A DNA stretch of 64,000 nucleotides from Allocatelliglobosispora scoriae (lineage in GTDB: Bacteria > Actinomycetota > Actinomycetes > Mycobacteriales > Micromonosporaceae): contig NZ_JACHMN010000002.1 of assembly GCF_014204945.1 (NCBI RefSeq), forward strand, positions 3,557,001-3,621,000. Reading direction: 5' to 3'. A program made the position numbers and the translations under genes. Shown here piece by piece: positions 28,830 to 36,924 of this stretch. The notes under the pieces are model-generated. The model did no database searches. It was not told the DNA's origin and saw nothing but the letters and a program-made list of their open reading frames with translations. Numbering within the stretch: the stretch's first letter is position 1; the number at the start of each line of letters is the position of its first letter.

Positions 28830-29376
28830 CGTTGTTCTCCCTCACGCCCTTGAGCTGCGCGGCGAGGGCCGCTCTGCCTCGGCTAAGCCAACTCTTCACG
28901 GTGCCCTCGGGGGCACCCATCTGCTCGGCGATCTCGGAGATCGGGAGCTGACCCATGTAGTGCAGGACGACCGCGCGGCGATGGGTCTCGGGGAGCGTGG
29001 CGAGGGCCCTGGTCAGCGCGACGCGGTCCGGTCCCGGCTCCTCGACGTGCTCCTCGCGCTGCTTGCGCAGGAAATTCATCGCGACCTTCTGCCGGCGGAA
29101 CCGGCTCGTGGCGAGATTCCAGGCGACCTTGCGCACCCAGGCGACCGGGTTCTCGTAGGTGCCAACGGTCTTCCACCGCGTGTAGGCACGGCAGAACGCC
29201 TCCTGCACCACGTCCTGCGCATCGCCCAGGTCGCCGAGGTAGGCGTAGAGCTGCAGCGTGAGCGGCTGGAACGACGCGCCGTAGAAGACGTCGAAGTCCA
29301 GCTCGCGGACGGGCTGCGGTCTGGTGAACGCTCCCGTCACCCGGGTGAATACGCCCGACACGGTCTTCCTCCCCAT
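28822..29376 (-). CDS. SigE-family ECF RNA polymerase sigma factor
   Basis: 184 aa from the ATG at 29376 (MGRKTVSGVF). Region sigma2 is FDVFYGASFQPLTLQLYAYLGDLGDAQDVVQEAFCRAYTRW with the core-binding and -10 helices; region sigma4 has LPISEIAEQMGAPEGTVKSWLSRGR (HTH). This is the actinobacterial SigE-like ECF subgroup. The frame continues upstream to 29436, but those codons are the promoter itself. The promoter at 29407-29434 is nearly identical to that of the CapA-like gene at 42344-43504, implying autoregulation and at least one distant target. Confidence 0.93.
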   Translation of the reverse strand: MGRKTVSGVFTRVTGAFTRPQPVRELDFDVFYGASFQPLTLQLYAYLGDLGDAQDVVQEAFCRAYTRWKTVGTYENPVAWVRKVAWNLATSRFRRQKVAMNFLRKQREEHVEEPGPDRVALTRALATLPETHRRAVVLHYMGQLPISEIAEQMGAPEGTVKSWLSRGRAALAAQLKGVRENNDV

Positions 29377-29406
29377 TGCCACCGGGGCGCTCCCCGGGTC
29401 GCGCTG

Positions 29407-29434
29407 TACACGCCGAGCCAGGATGATCGGTTGC
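29407..29434 (-). promoter_or_regulatory. ECF-type promoter of the sigma gene
   Basis: On the minus strand GCAACC (29434-29429) and CGTGTA (29412-29407) are separated by exactly 16 nt, a textbook ECF -35/-10 pair. Transcription would begin about 25 nt before the sigma ATG. A 48-bp window around it (29389-29436) matches 43542-43589 at 42 of 48 positions. Confidence 0.8.
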
Positions 29435-29545
29435 ACACGTTATTTTGGTGTTGCCGACTCGCTGGTAACCAGCGCTGGAGGCTAGCCTTCCGACGTTTGA
29501 CTAGGCAAGAGTCGTGCCAGGTGTGCTGAGACAGTGGAGTGGATC

Positions 29546-30880
29546 ATGATCGAGTCGTTGCTGGTGGCGAACCGTGGTGAGATCGCGCGCCGGATCATCC
29601 GGACCGCCAAGCGCCTGGGAATCCGTACCATCGCGGTCCACTCCGACGTCGACGCGGGGCTGCCCTTCGTCCTCGAGGCCGACGAGGCGGTCGAGGTCGG
29701 CCCGGCCAACCCGGCGCTGAGCTACCGCAACACCGAGGCGATCCTCGCCGCCGCGAAGGCGACGAATGCCGCCGCGATCCACCCCGGGTACGGCTTCCTC
29801 TCCGAGAACGCCGACTTCGCCCGCACCGTCGCCGAGCACGGCATCATCTGGGTCGGCCCGTCGGCCGATGCGATCGTGGCGATGGGCGACAAGATCAATG
29901 CGCGCAACCTGATGGCGGCGGCTGGCGTACCCGTCGCACCCGGCACCGTCGACCCGGCCGAGACGGTCGAGGCCGCGCTCGCCGAGGCCGTGCGGATCGG
30001 TTTCCCGGTCATGGTGAAGGCGACGGCCGGTGGTGGCGGCATGGGTATGGCCCCCGCATTCGACGAGGCCGGTCTGCGGACCGAGTTCGACAAGGTCAAG
30101 AACTTCGCCGAGCGGATGTTCGGCGACGGCTCGGTGCTGATCGAGAAGTTCTTCCCCAGCGTGCGCCACGTCGAGGTGCAGATCCTCGGCCTCGCCGACG
30201 GCACCGTCGTCGCGCTCGGCGAGCGGGAGTGCTCGGTGCAGCGCCGCAACCAGAAGCTCGTCGAGGAGTCGCCCTCCCCGGCGTCGATGCTCACACCCGA
30301 GCGCCGGGCCGCGCTGCACGCCTCGGCCGTGCGCGCCGGTGAGGCCGTCGGCTACCGCAACGCGGGCACCGTCGAGTGCCTGCTCGACCCGGCCACCGGC
30401 GACTTCTTCTTCCTGGAGATGAACACCCGGCTCCAGGTCGAGCACCCGATCACCGAGGCGGTCTTCGGCATCGACCTCGTCGAGGCGCAGCTCCGCGTCG
30501 CCGCAGGACTCCCCGTCGAGGTCCCCACGGAGCCGGTCGGCCACGCCATCGAGCTCCGCATCAACGCCGAGGACCCGAAGCGCTTCCTCCCCGGCCCCGG
30601 CGCCATCACCACCTGGGTCGAGCCGGTCGGCGACGGCGTACGCGTCGACTCCGGCTACACCTCCGGCACCACCGTGACCCCCAATTACGACTCCCTGATG
30701 GCGAAGCTGATCGTCCACGGCGCCACCCGTGCCGAGGCCATCGAGCGCGCACGCGCCGCCGTGGCGGCTTTCGAGATCGTCGGCCCCAAGAACAACCTCC
30801 CGTTCTTCGCCGAACTCCTCGAGAACCCCGAGTTCCTCTCCGGCGACTACGACACCGCCATCGTCAGCCGTATGCGCTGA
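29546..30880 (+). CDS. accC: Acyl-CoA carboxylase biotin carboxylase subunit (no BCCP domain)
   Basis: 444 aa, starting MIESLLVANRGEIARRIIRTAKRLG, with ATP-grasp motifs KATAGGGGMGM, VEVQILGL, ECSVQRRNQKLVEESPSP and EMNTRLQVEHPITE, and the C-terminal biotin carboxylase domain ending at about 440. It carboxylates biotin on a carrier protein. Many actinobacterial acyl-CoA carboxylase alpha chains are fused to a C-terminal biotin carrier; here the protein ends after the carboxylase and no EAMKM-type carrier is encoded nearby. With hmgL and accD it probably serves methylcrotonyl-CoA carboxylation (leucine). ATG 29546 has an upstream GGAG; GTG 29534 is possible. A dyad GCTGGTAACCAGC (29461-29473) lies upstream. 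Confidence 0.92.
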   Translation: MIESLLVANRGEIARRIIRTAKRLGIRTIAVHSDVDAGLPFVLEADEAVEVGPANPALSYRNTEAILAAAKATNAAAIHPGYGFLSENADFARTVAEHGIIWVGPSADAIVAMGDKINARNLMAAAGVPVAPGTVDPAETVEAALAEAVRIGFPVMVKATAGGGGMGMAPAFDEAGLRTEFDKVKNFAERMFGDGSVLIEKFFPSVRHVEVQILGLADGTVVALGERECSVQRRNQKLVEESPSPASMLTPERRAALHASAVRAGEAVGYRNAGTVECLLDPATGDFFFLEMNTRLQVEHPITEAVFGIDLVEAQLRVAAGLPVEVPTEPVGHAIELRINAEDPKRFLPGPGAITTWVEPVGDGVRVDSGYTSGTTVTPNYDSLMAKLIVHGATRAEAIERARAAVAAFEIVGPKNNLPFFAELLENPEFLSGDYDTAIVSRMR

Positions 30881-30905
30881 CCAGCACCGTCGCCCAGATC
30901 GTCCC

Positions 30906-30988
30906 CAAGATCGTCGCAACTCTTCAAGAGTTGGTGGCTCGGGCCGCCAGGCCCTAGGACCGACTCTTGAAGAGTCGCGACGATCTTG
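30906..30988. repeat. Family B long hairpin, copy 1 (30-23-30)
   Basis: Arms 30906-30935 and 30959-30988 match at 28 of 30 positions around a 23-nt GC-rich loop containing GGGCC..GGCCC. Each arm carries the inner palindrome ACTCTTCAAGAGT. The outer end is CAAGATCGTCGC. It fills most of the accC-hmgL gap. The other complete copy, 51900-51982, has identical arm and loop lengths and perfect arms. Confidence 0.93.
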
Positions 30989-31032
30989 CGTTGCGCTCGA
31001 AGCTCGAAAGCCCGAAGCGCCACCGCCAACGG

Positions 31033-31042
31033 AACGAGCGTT
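31033..31042. promoter_or_regulatory. Operator-like dyad before hmgL
   Basis: AACGAGCGTT differs by one base from the AACGATCGTT core found before tetR and accD. It lies 12 bp before the hmgL ATG, where a bound TetR could block initiation. Weaker than the other two sites because the central symmetry is broken. Confidence 0.5.
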
Positions 31043-31054
31043 AAGCTCGGAGGC

Positions 31055-31966
31055 ATGAGAGCGTGGCCGAAGCAGGTGCAGATCAGAGAAGTCGGTCCGA
31101 GGGACGGCCTCCAGAACGAGGACCCCGTACCCACCGAAGCCAAGATCCAGCTCATCGACGCCCTCAGCGCCACCGGACTCCAGCGCATCGAGGCGGTCTC
31201 GTTCGTGCACCCCAGAGCCATCCCGCAGATGGCCGACGCCGATGAGGTCTGGGCCGGGATCAAGCGCCACCCCGACATCAGATACAGCGCCCTGGTCCCC
31301 AACGTCCGAGGCGCCCAGCGGGCGCTGGCGGCCGGGTTCACCGAGATCGAGGTGGTGGTCTCGGCGTCCGACACCCACAATCACCGCAACATCAACAGGT
31401 CGACCGAGGAGTCTCTCGCCGACATCGCCGAGCTGGTCACGCTGCTGCACGCGGCGAACGCCAGTGCCGAGGTCATCATCGCCACCAGCTTCGGCTGCCC
31501 GTTCGAGGGCGACGTGCCGCCGGAGCGAGTCGCTTCCATAGTGGACAGCGCGGTCGCGGCGGGCGCGGATCGGGTGGCGTTCGGCGACACCACCGGCATG
31601 GCGACCCCGCGCCGGGTGGTCGACGTGATCGGGGCCGTCCGCGAGAATCACCCCGACCTCCCGCTCCTCTGTCATTTCCACAACACCAGGGGTACGGGAC
31701 TCGCCAACATCATGGCTGCGATGGAGTTGGGCATCACCGAGTTCGACGCGAGCGTCGGCGGGCTGGGCGGCTGTCCCTATGCGCCCGGCGCCACCGGCAA
31801 CGTCGCGACCGAGGAGGTCGTGCACATGTTGCACGACATGGGCATCGACACCGGCGTCGACCTGGACAGACTGGTCGAGGTGGCGGCGCTGGCGCAGGAG
31901 ATCGTCGGCCGGGAACTGCCGAGCGGGGTGCTCCGAGCTGGTCCGCGATATCGGACAATTGCTTGA
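31055..31966 (+). CDS. hmgL: Hydroxymethylglutaryl-CoA lyase
   Basis: 303 aa TIM-barrel enzyme cleaving HMG-CoA to acetoacetate and acetyl-CoA, the last step of leucine degradation. Motifs are REVGPRDGLQNE at the N-terminus, EAVSFVHPRAIPQMADADEV, FGDTTGMATP, the metal-ligand HFHNTRGTG, and the active-site Cys loop GGLGGCPYAPGATGN. The start has GGAGG only one base upstream of the ATG, an unusually short spacing. Between accC and accD it defines the locus as leucine/isovalerate catabolism. Confidence 0.95.
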   Translation: MRAWPKQVQIREVGPRDGLQNEDPVPTEAKIQLIDALSATGLQRIEAVSFVHPRAIPQMADADEVWAGIKRHPDIRYSALVPNVRGAQRALAAGFTEIEVVVSASDTHNHRNINRSTEESLADIAELVTLLHAANASAEVIIATSFGCPFEGDVPPERVASIVDSAVAAGADRVAFGDTTGMATPRRVVDVIGAVRENHPDLPLLCHFHNTRGTGLANIMAAMELGITEFDASVGGLGGCPYAPGATGNVATEEVVHMLHDMGIDTGVDLDRLVEVAALAQEIVGRELPSGVLRAGPRYRTIA

Positions 31967-32044
31967 TTTTCTATTAAATGACGTGACTCTTCTAAATGGG
32001 AAATCGTTGGCCATAACAGCAACGACCCCCGACGAAGGGCCACC

Positions 32045-32965
32045 ATGGCGCGCACCAGGCACGGTCTCGGCAAGCGCTTCGCGCTACGCCTGATCGCAGC
32101 CGCCGGTTTCGCCGCCGCAGCCTGGGCCCTGACCTCATCCCCAGCCACGGCAGCCCCCACCACCCCCGTCACCACCCCCGAAGCCGCCGCGGTAACCGCC
32201 GAAATTCGCGTTGATCAAGGGAAGACTCGCCATACGGGGTGTCCGAAATGCGGCGAGTCTTCCCTTGATCAACGCGAATTGTGGGGGCTGGTCGGGGCGC
32301 TGCTCGGAAGCGGTGGGAGTGGCGGGGCCAGTGACGGGCGGGTGGTGCCCAAGAAGCCGATCCCGGAGGAGCTGCGGGAGACGCCGGGGCGGCTGCGGAT
32401 CAGCGTCGCCGAGGACGCGGACCCGCTCTCGTCGATCGTCGCGCCGATGCTGAGCCCGGCGCTCGATGTCGTCATCGCGCTCACGGAGCCCGTGGTCCAC
32501 GCGGTGGATCCGGTGGAACAGCCGCTGCTGGCGGTGCCGCTGTCGCATGCGATGGCGGTACGCGGGCTCGTCGGCGAGGCCTTCGCGGCAACGCTGGAGC
32601 CGGTGCTCTTCACCGAGGACGACATCGTGGCACCCCTGCGGGGTACGCCTCACCCGGAGCACACCCGGCCGGCCAAGCGGATCCGGGCGGCCAAGCACGC
32701 ACCGGTGATCCGGATGGCGGCCGACGCCGACCACCGGTCCGCCGAGACGCAGCTGCCGTTGACCGAGCCCGCCGGTGGGCGTACCCCCGTGGATCTTGGT
32801 GGACCGACGGCCCCGGCGGCGGCACCCGGCGTGCCCGGCGCGCAGGCCGGCGTGCTGCCTGGCGCGATTCAGCTCGCCGAGCCGGGGGAGACGGCGCTGC
32901 GCAGCGCCGCGCACCGAGCGGCCGAGCGCCTCGTCGGGGACGCCCCGACCAGCTCACCCGACTGA
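32045..32965 (+). CDS. Secreted protein of unknown function with an in-frame palindrome
   Basis: 306 aa. The signal peptide ends around 37 (basic start, AAAGFAAAAWALTSS, then PATAAPTT). Mature residues about 53-79 are encoded by a perfect 29-bp inverted repeat and contain CPKC. The rest has a hydrophobic helical stretch (about 140-195, SIVAPMLSPALDVVIALTEPVVHAVDP) and a Pro/Ala/Gly-rich C-terminus. No domain recognised. It precedes the chaplin gene and has a relatively AT-rich upstream region (31965-32030). It could be a hyphal surface protein by context only. Confidence 0.72.
   Translation: MARTRHGLGKRFALRLIAAAGFAAAAWALTSSPATAAPTTPVTTPEAAAVTAEIRVDQGKTRHTGCPKCGESSLDQRELWGLVGALLGSGGSGGASDGRVVPKKPIPEELRETPGRLRISVAEDADPLSSIVAPMLSPALDVVIALTEPVVHAVDPVEQPLLAVPLSHAMAVRGLVGEAFAATLEPVLFTEDDIVAPLRGTPHPEHTRPAKRIRAAKHAPVIRMAADADHRSAETQLPLTEPAGGRTPVDLGGPTAPAAAPGVPGAQAGVLPGAIQLAEPGETALRSAAHRAAERLVGDAPTSSPD
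32203..32280. repeat. Family D perfect hairpin inside a coding sequence (29-20-29)
   Basis: Arms 32203-32231 and 32252-32280 are exact reverse complements over 29 nt with a 20-nt loop. Each arm includes the short palindrome TTGATCAA and the end AATTCGCG. It lies in frame in the secreted-protein gene, just after the signal peptide, without introducing a stop. Confidence 0.95.
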
Positions 32966-33152
32966 CCTTTCCGCACGTCATCGCGTGCCCTGGGTGCTCT
33001 GCGCCCGGATCCGGCACGACTTCAGGCTGGGCGCTTCGTCGTATGTCGCCGCCCATGGCAGCCCGCAGGTCACGCGGGTGCCTGCTCCATCCGAGACCCC
33101 CCGGTCTCTGTCATGTTTCCGATACACCGCCCAACCGAGAGGCAACACTGCA

Positions 33153-33965
33153 ATGAACTCGTTGGCACGTAACACCGTCAAGGTCGGCCTCGTCTCCGTG
33201 GCGGGCATCCTGCTCGCCGGTTCGGCCGCGCACGCGGCACCGCAGAACTGGACGAGCATCGGCAACACCGGGATCGGCAACGGCATCCAGGCCTACGCTC
33301 CGATCCAGGTCCCGGTCAGTGTCTGCGGCAACGCGATCGGCCTGATCGGCGGCGCGAACGCGAACTGCACCGGCGGTGCGACGGCGCACCTCGGCGAGGG
33401 TGCGTTCGCTCAGAACTGGACCACCGCGCTCAACACCGGGATAGCGAACGGTGATCAAATTCAGACGATCGTCCAGGTTCCGGTAGACGTCTGTGGCAAC
33501 GCGATCAGCCTGCTGGGGGACTCCTCGGCCTGGTGCCAGGGCGGTTCGACCGCCACAATCAGTGATGACGAGCGGCCCGCACCCAGGCCCGCTCCCTACG
33601 CTCACCTCGGCGGCAAGGCCACGGCGCACCACGCCGCCCAGCGCCCCGGACATAACCGCAAGACGGAGGGTCTGCCACTGCTCGGCGACGGCTTGACCGG
33701 CCTCACCGGCGGTCTGCGGACGCTCCTCGGTCAGGAGAACTCGCTGCCGATGGACGCCCTCATCGGGCAGGCGCCCGTCACCAACCGTCAGGCAGGCGGC
33801 TCCTGCTCGATCAACTGGTTCACCTCGGGCAACACCGGCGTGCTCAACGGCGTCCAGGCGCTCGTGCCGGTCCAGGTGCCGGTCGACATCTCCGGCAACG
33901 CCGTCGGGGTGATCGGCGGTGCCACCGCCGGCAGCGTCGGCGGCGCCTCGGCGGACCTCTGCTAG
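33153..33965 (+). CDS. Three-domain chaplin-family surface protein
   Basis: 270 aa. Signal peptide to about 29 (VSVAGILLAGSAAHA). Chaplin domains at about 31-72 (GNTGIGNG..VPVSVCGNAIGLIGGANANC; Cys 58 and 72) and 87-128 (Cys 114 and 128), a Pro/His-rich spacer, and a third domain at about 218-262 where the first Cys is replaced (VPVDISGNAVGVIGG). There is no LPXTG sorting signal or C-terminal membrane anchor, unlike long chaplins. Chaplins self-assemble into the hydrophobic amyloid coat of aerial hyphae. ATG 33153 has GAGAGG upstream. Confidence 0.9.
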   Translation: MNSLARNTVKVGLVSVAGILLAGSAAHAAPQNWTSIGNTGIGNGIQAYAPIQVPVSVCGNAIGLIGGANANCTGGATAHLGEGAFAQNWTTALNTGIANGDQIQTIVQVPVDVCGNAISLLGDSSAWCQGGSTATISDDERPAPRPAPYAHLGGKATAHHAAQRPGHNRKTEGLPLLGDGLTGLTGGLRTLLGQENSLPMDALIGQAPVTNRQAGGSCSINWFTSGNTGVLNGVQALVPVQVPVDISGNAVGVIGGATAGSVGGASADLC

Positions 33966-33979
33966 TCCCTTACCCGCTT

Positions 33980-34053
33980 GCTCCGGGACCTTCCGGAGCG
34001 GCGTTCATATAAAGAACCGGGGTCGATGGGCTGTTGCCCGCCGGCCCCGGTTC
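33980..34053 (+). terminator. Tandem hairpins after the chaplin gene
   Basis: Hairpin 1 is GCTCCGG/CCGGAGC (33980-33999); hairpin 2 is GAACCGGGG/CCCCGGTTC (34014-34022 with 34045-34053) with GC-rich inner pairing. Together they separate the chaplin gene from the accD promoter. No U-run. Confidence 0.65.
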
Positions 34054-34073
34054 GCTTTCCCAAAATGTGATAA

Positions 34074-34090
34074 CCTAACGATCGTTTAGG
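34074..34090. promoter_or_regulatory. TetR-type operator upstream of accD-acdH
   Basis: CCTAACGATCGTTTAGG is a 17-bp dyad (one mismatch pair at its centre-flank) ending 19 bp before the accD GTG. It shares AACGATCGTT with the tetR operator and overlaps a plausible -10 (TAACCT). Confidence 0.82.
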
Positions 34091-34109
34091 GATCATCAGG
34101 GGAGGCGTC

Positions 34110-35624
34110 GTGGACCGGTTCGATGAGGTGAGGACCCGGATCGAGACCGGGGGTGCACCGAAATACCATGCCGCCAACGCGGCGAAGGGGAAGCTCTTCG
34201 CGCGGGACCGGATAGAGCGGCTGGTCGATGCCGGTTCGTTCGTCGAGGACGGTGCATACGCCAACGCGCTCGCCGACGGGCTGCCCGCCGACGGCGTGAT
34301 CACCGGCACGGCGACGATCGACGGCCGCCAGGTCTGCCTGATGGCGAACGACTCCACCGTCAAGGCGGGGAGCTGGGGCGCGCGTACCGTCGAGAAGATC
34401 ATCAGGATCATCGAGCGGGCCTACGAGACCGGCCGCCCGATGGTCTACCTCGTCGACTCCGCCGGTGCACGCATCACCGACCAGGTCGACCTCTTCCCCG
34501 GCCGACGCGGTGCGGGCAAGATCTTCCACACCCAGGTACGCGCATCCGGCGCCATCCCGCAGGTCTGCGCCCTCTTCGGTCCCAGCGCCGCCGGTGGCGC
34601 CTACATCCCCGCCTTCTGCGATGTCGTGGCGATGGTCGACGGCAACGCCTCGATGTACCTCGGCTCCGACCGCATGGTCGAGATGGTGACCGGCGAGAAG
34701 ACGACGCTGGAGGAGATGGGCGGCGCCAAGGTGCACTGCGAGGTCTCCGGCGTCGGGCACTTCCTCTGCAAGGACGAGGACGCCGCGCTCGCCGTCGTCC
34801 GCGACTACCTGAGCTACCTGCCCGCCAACTGGACCCAGGAGCCGCCGACGGCTGAACCCGTTGCGGCGAAGGGCAACATCGGCGACCTCGTCCCGGAGAG
34901 CGAGCGCCGGGCCTTCGACATGCGCCAGCTCGTGAAGCGGCTCGTCGACGAGGGCAGCTACCTGGAGATCCAGGAACGCTGGGCGCGCGAGCTGACGGTC
35001 GGGTTCGCCCGGCTCGACGGCAAGGTCGTCGGGATCGTCGGCAACAACTCGATGCACAAGGGCGGCGTGCTCTTCGTCGACTCCGCCGACAAGGCGACCA
35101 GGTTCGTGCAGCTCTGCGACGCGTTCAACGTGCCGCTGCTCTTCCTCGCCGACGTGCCGGGCTTCATGGTCGGCAGCGCGGTCGAGCGGCAGGGCATCAT
35201 CCGGCACGGCGCCAAGATGATCAGCGCGATCAGCGAGGCGACGGTGCCGAAGATCTGCGTGGTGGTGCGCAAGGCATACGGCGCCGGCCTCTACGCCATG
35301 GCCGGGCCGGGCTTCGAGCCGGACGCCACCCTCGCCCTGCCGACCGCGAAGATCGCCGTCATGGGTGCCGAGGCGGCCGTCAACGCCGTCTATGCCAACA
35401 AGATCGCTGCCATCGCCGACGAGGCCGAGCGGGCCGCATTCGTCCAGGCCAAGCGCGACGAGTACGAAACAGACATCGACCTGCTGCGACTCGCGAGCGA
35501 GCTCGTGGTGGACGACATAGTGCAACCTGAAGGCCTGCGGGAGGCGCTGATCCGCCGCTTCGCCGCGGCACAGGGCAAGGACCGTCACTTCTCGCACCGC
35601 AGGCACGGCGTCACACCTGTGTAA
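34110..35624 (+). CDS. accD: Acyl-CoA carboxylase carboxyltransferase (beta) subunit, probably methylcrotonyl-CoA
   Basis: 504 aa from a GTG at 34110 with GGGGAGG upstream. Two crotonase-like halves: the N-terminal biotin/CoA site (VYLVDSAGARITDQ, FGPSAAGGAYIPAF) and the C-terminal half (FLADVPGFMVGSAVERQGIIRHGAKM, VVRKAYGAGLYAMAGPGFEPD). It transfers CO2 from carboxybiotin to the acyl-CoA. Substrate assignment rests on the hmgL neighbour and on resemblance to MccB-type chains; propionyl-CoA is less likely. 71 bp before acdH, so probably co-transcribed. Confidence 0.92.
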   Translation: MDRFDEVRTRIETGGAPKYHAANAAKGKLFARDRIERLVDAGSFVEDGAYANALADGLPADGVITGTATIDGRQVCLMANDSTVKAGSWGARTVEKIIRIIERAYETGRPMVYLVDSAGARITDQVDLFPGRRGAGKIFHTQVRASGAIPQVCALFGPSAAGGAYIPAFCDVVAMVDGNASMYLGSDRMVEMVTGEKTTLEEMGGAKVHCEVSGVGHFLCKDEDAALAVVRDYLSYLPANWTQEPPTAEPVAAKGNIGDLVPESERRAFDMRQLVKRLVDEGSYLEIQERWARELTVGFARLDGKVVGIVGNNSMHKGGVLFVDSADKATRFVQLCDAFNVPLLFLADVPGFMVGSAVERQGIIRHGAKMISAISEATVPKICVVVRKAYGAGLYAMAGPGFEPDATLALPTAKIAVMGAEAAVNAVYANKIAAIADEAERAAFVQAKRDEYETDIDLLRLASELVVDDIVQPEGLREALIRRFAAAQGKDRHFSHRRHGVTPV

Positions 35625-35695
35625 GCACCGCCCGCAGCACCCGCCCCAGGCACTACCCCTGTCTCAGGCCGGCTGGATCCTCACAAGGGAGCAAC

Positions 35696-36841
35696 ATGGA
35701 CCACTTTGGACTCGACGACGAGCAGAGCGCGCTACGGGAGACCGTGGCGAAGTTCGCGTCGGAGCGCGTGGCCCCCGTGATCGGGGAGCACTACGCGAAG
35801 CACGAGTTCCCCTACGACATCGTGCGGCAGATGGGGGAGCTGGGACTGTTCGGCCTGCCCTTCCCGGTCGAGATCGGCGGCATGGGCGGCGACTACGCGG
35901 CCCTCTGCGTCGCGATCGAGGAGCTGGCCCGGATCGACTCGTCGGTCGCGATCACGCTGGAGGCGGCGATCTCGCTCGGCGCGATGCCGATCTGGCGCTT
36001 CGGCACCCAGGAGCAGAAGGACCGCTGGCTGCCCGACCTCGTCGCGGGGCGCAAGCTCGCCGCCTTCGGCCTCACCGAGCCGGGTGCCGGGTCGGACGCC
36101 GGCGGCACCCGGACGACCGCGAAGCTGTCGGATGACGGCACCGAATGGATCATCAACGGCAGCAAGGCCTTCATCACCAACTCGGGTACCGACATCACCT
36201 CGATGATCACCGTGACGGCGCTGACCGGGCCGAAGGAGATCTCGTCGATCATCGTGCCGTCGGGCACTCCGGGCCTCACCGTCGCGCCGGGCTACGACAA
36301 GGTCGGCTGGTGCGCCTCGGACACCCACGAGCTGCACCTGGACGATGTACGCGTACCGGTGGCGAACCTGCTGGGGGAGCGGGGACGCGGCTTCGCCCAG
36401 TTCCTGGCGATCCTCGACGAGGGGCGCATCGCGATCGCGGCGCTCGCCACCGGCAACGCGCAGGGCTGCGTCGACGAATCCGTGAAGTACGCCCAGGCGC
36501 GGCACGCGTTCGGCGCGCCGATCGCTTCCTACCAGGGCATCCAGTTCATGATCGCCGAGATGGAGGAGCGCGCGCACACCGCTCGGCTGGCGTGGCGCGA
36601 CGCCGCAGCCCGGCTCGTCGCGGGCGTCGACTTCAAGCGGGCCGCCGCCATCGCCAAGCTGCACGCGAGCGAGGCGGCGGTGGAGAACGCGCGGGTCGCG
36701 ACGCAGATCCACGGCGGCTACGGCTTCATGAACGAGTTCCCGGTGGCCCGCTTCTGGCGCGACGCCAAGATCCTGGAGATCGGCGAGGGCACGTCGGAGA
36801 TCCAGAAGCTCGTCATCGCCCGCGACCTGGGCCTCAAATAG
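35696..36841 (+). CDS. acdH: Acyl-CoA dehydrogenase (branched/short-chain type)
   Basis: 381 aa FAD enzyme making enoyl-CoA. Signatures are AFGLTEPGAGSDAGG, the FAD/substrate loop IHGGYGFMNEFPVARFWRDAK and the C-terminal EIGEGTSEIQ. The Glu at about 364 in GEGTS is the catalytic base of short and branched-chain members; isovaleryl-CoA dehydrogenases have Ala or Gly there and use a different Glu. So despite the leucine context the enzyme may act on isobutyryl- or 2-methylbutyryl-CoA, or be broad. It is the last gene before two strong hairpins. Confidence 0.92.
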   Translation: MDHFGLDDEQSALRETVAKFASERVAPVIGEHYAKHEFPYDIVRQMGELGLFGLPFPVEIGGMGGDYAALCVAIEELARIDSSVAITLEAAISLGAMPIWRFGTQEQKDRWLPDLVAGRKLAAFGLTEPGAGSDAGGTRTTAKLSDDGTEWIINGSKAFITNSGTDITSMITVTALTGPKEISSIIVPSGTPGLTVAPGYDKVGWCASDTHELHLDDVRVPVANLLGERGRGFAQFLAILDEGRIAIAALATGNAQGCVDESVKYAQARHAFGAPIASYQGIQFMIAEMEERAHTARLAWRDAAARLVAGVDFKRAAAIAKLHASEAAVENARVATQIHGGYGFMNEFPVARFWRDAKILEIGEGTSEIQKLVIARDLGLK

Positions 36842-36845
36842 CGAC

Positions 36846-36909
36846 AGTGCCCGTCTGCGTGACGGGCACTCTCGCACGAACGGCCCGGAGCATCGCTGCT
36901 CCGGGCCGT
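36846..36909. terminator. Two strong hairpins between convergent genes
   Basis: Hairpin 1: AGTGCCCGTC/GACGGGCACT (36846-36870, loop of 5). Hairpin 2: a 13-bp perfect stem (36880-36892 with 36897-36909) and a 4-nt loop. They lie between acdH (plus) and the lipoprotein gene (minus) and probably stop transcription from both sides. Confidence 0.85.
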
Positions 36910-36924
36910 GCTCGTTTACCTGTG

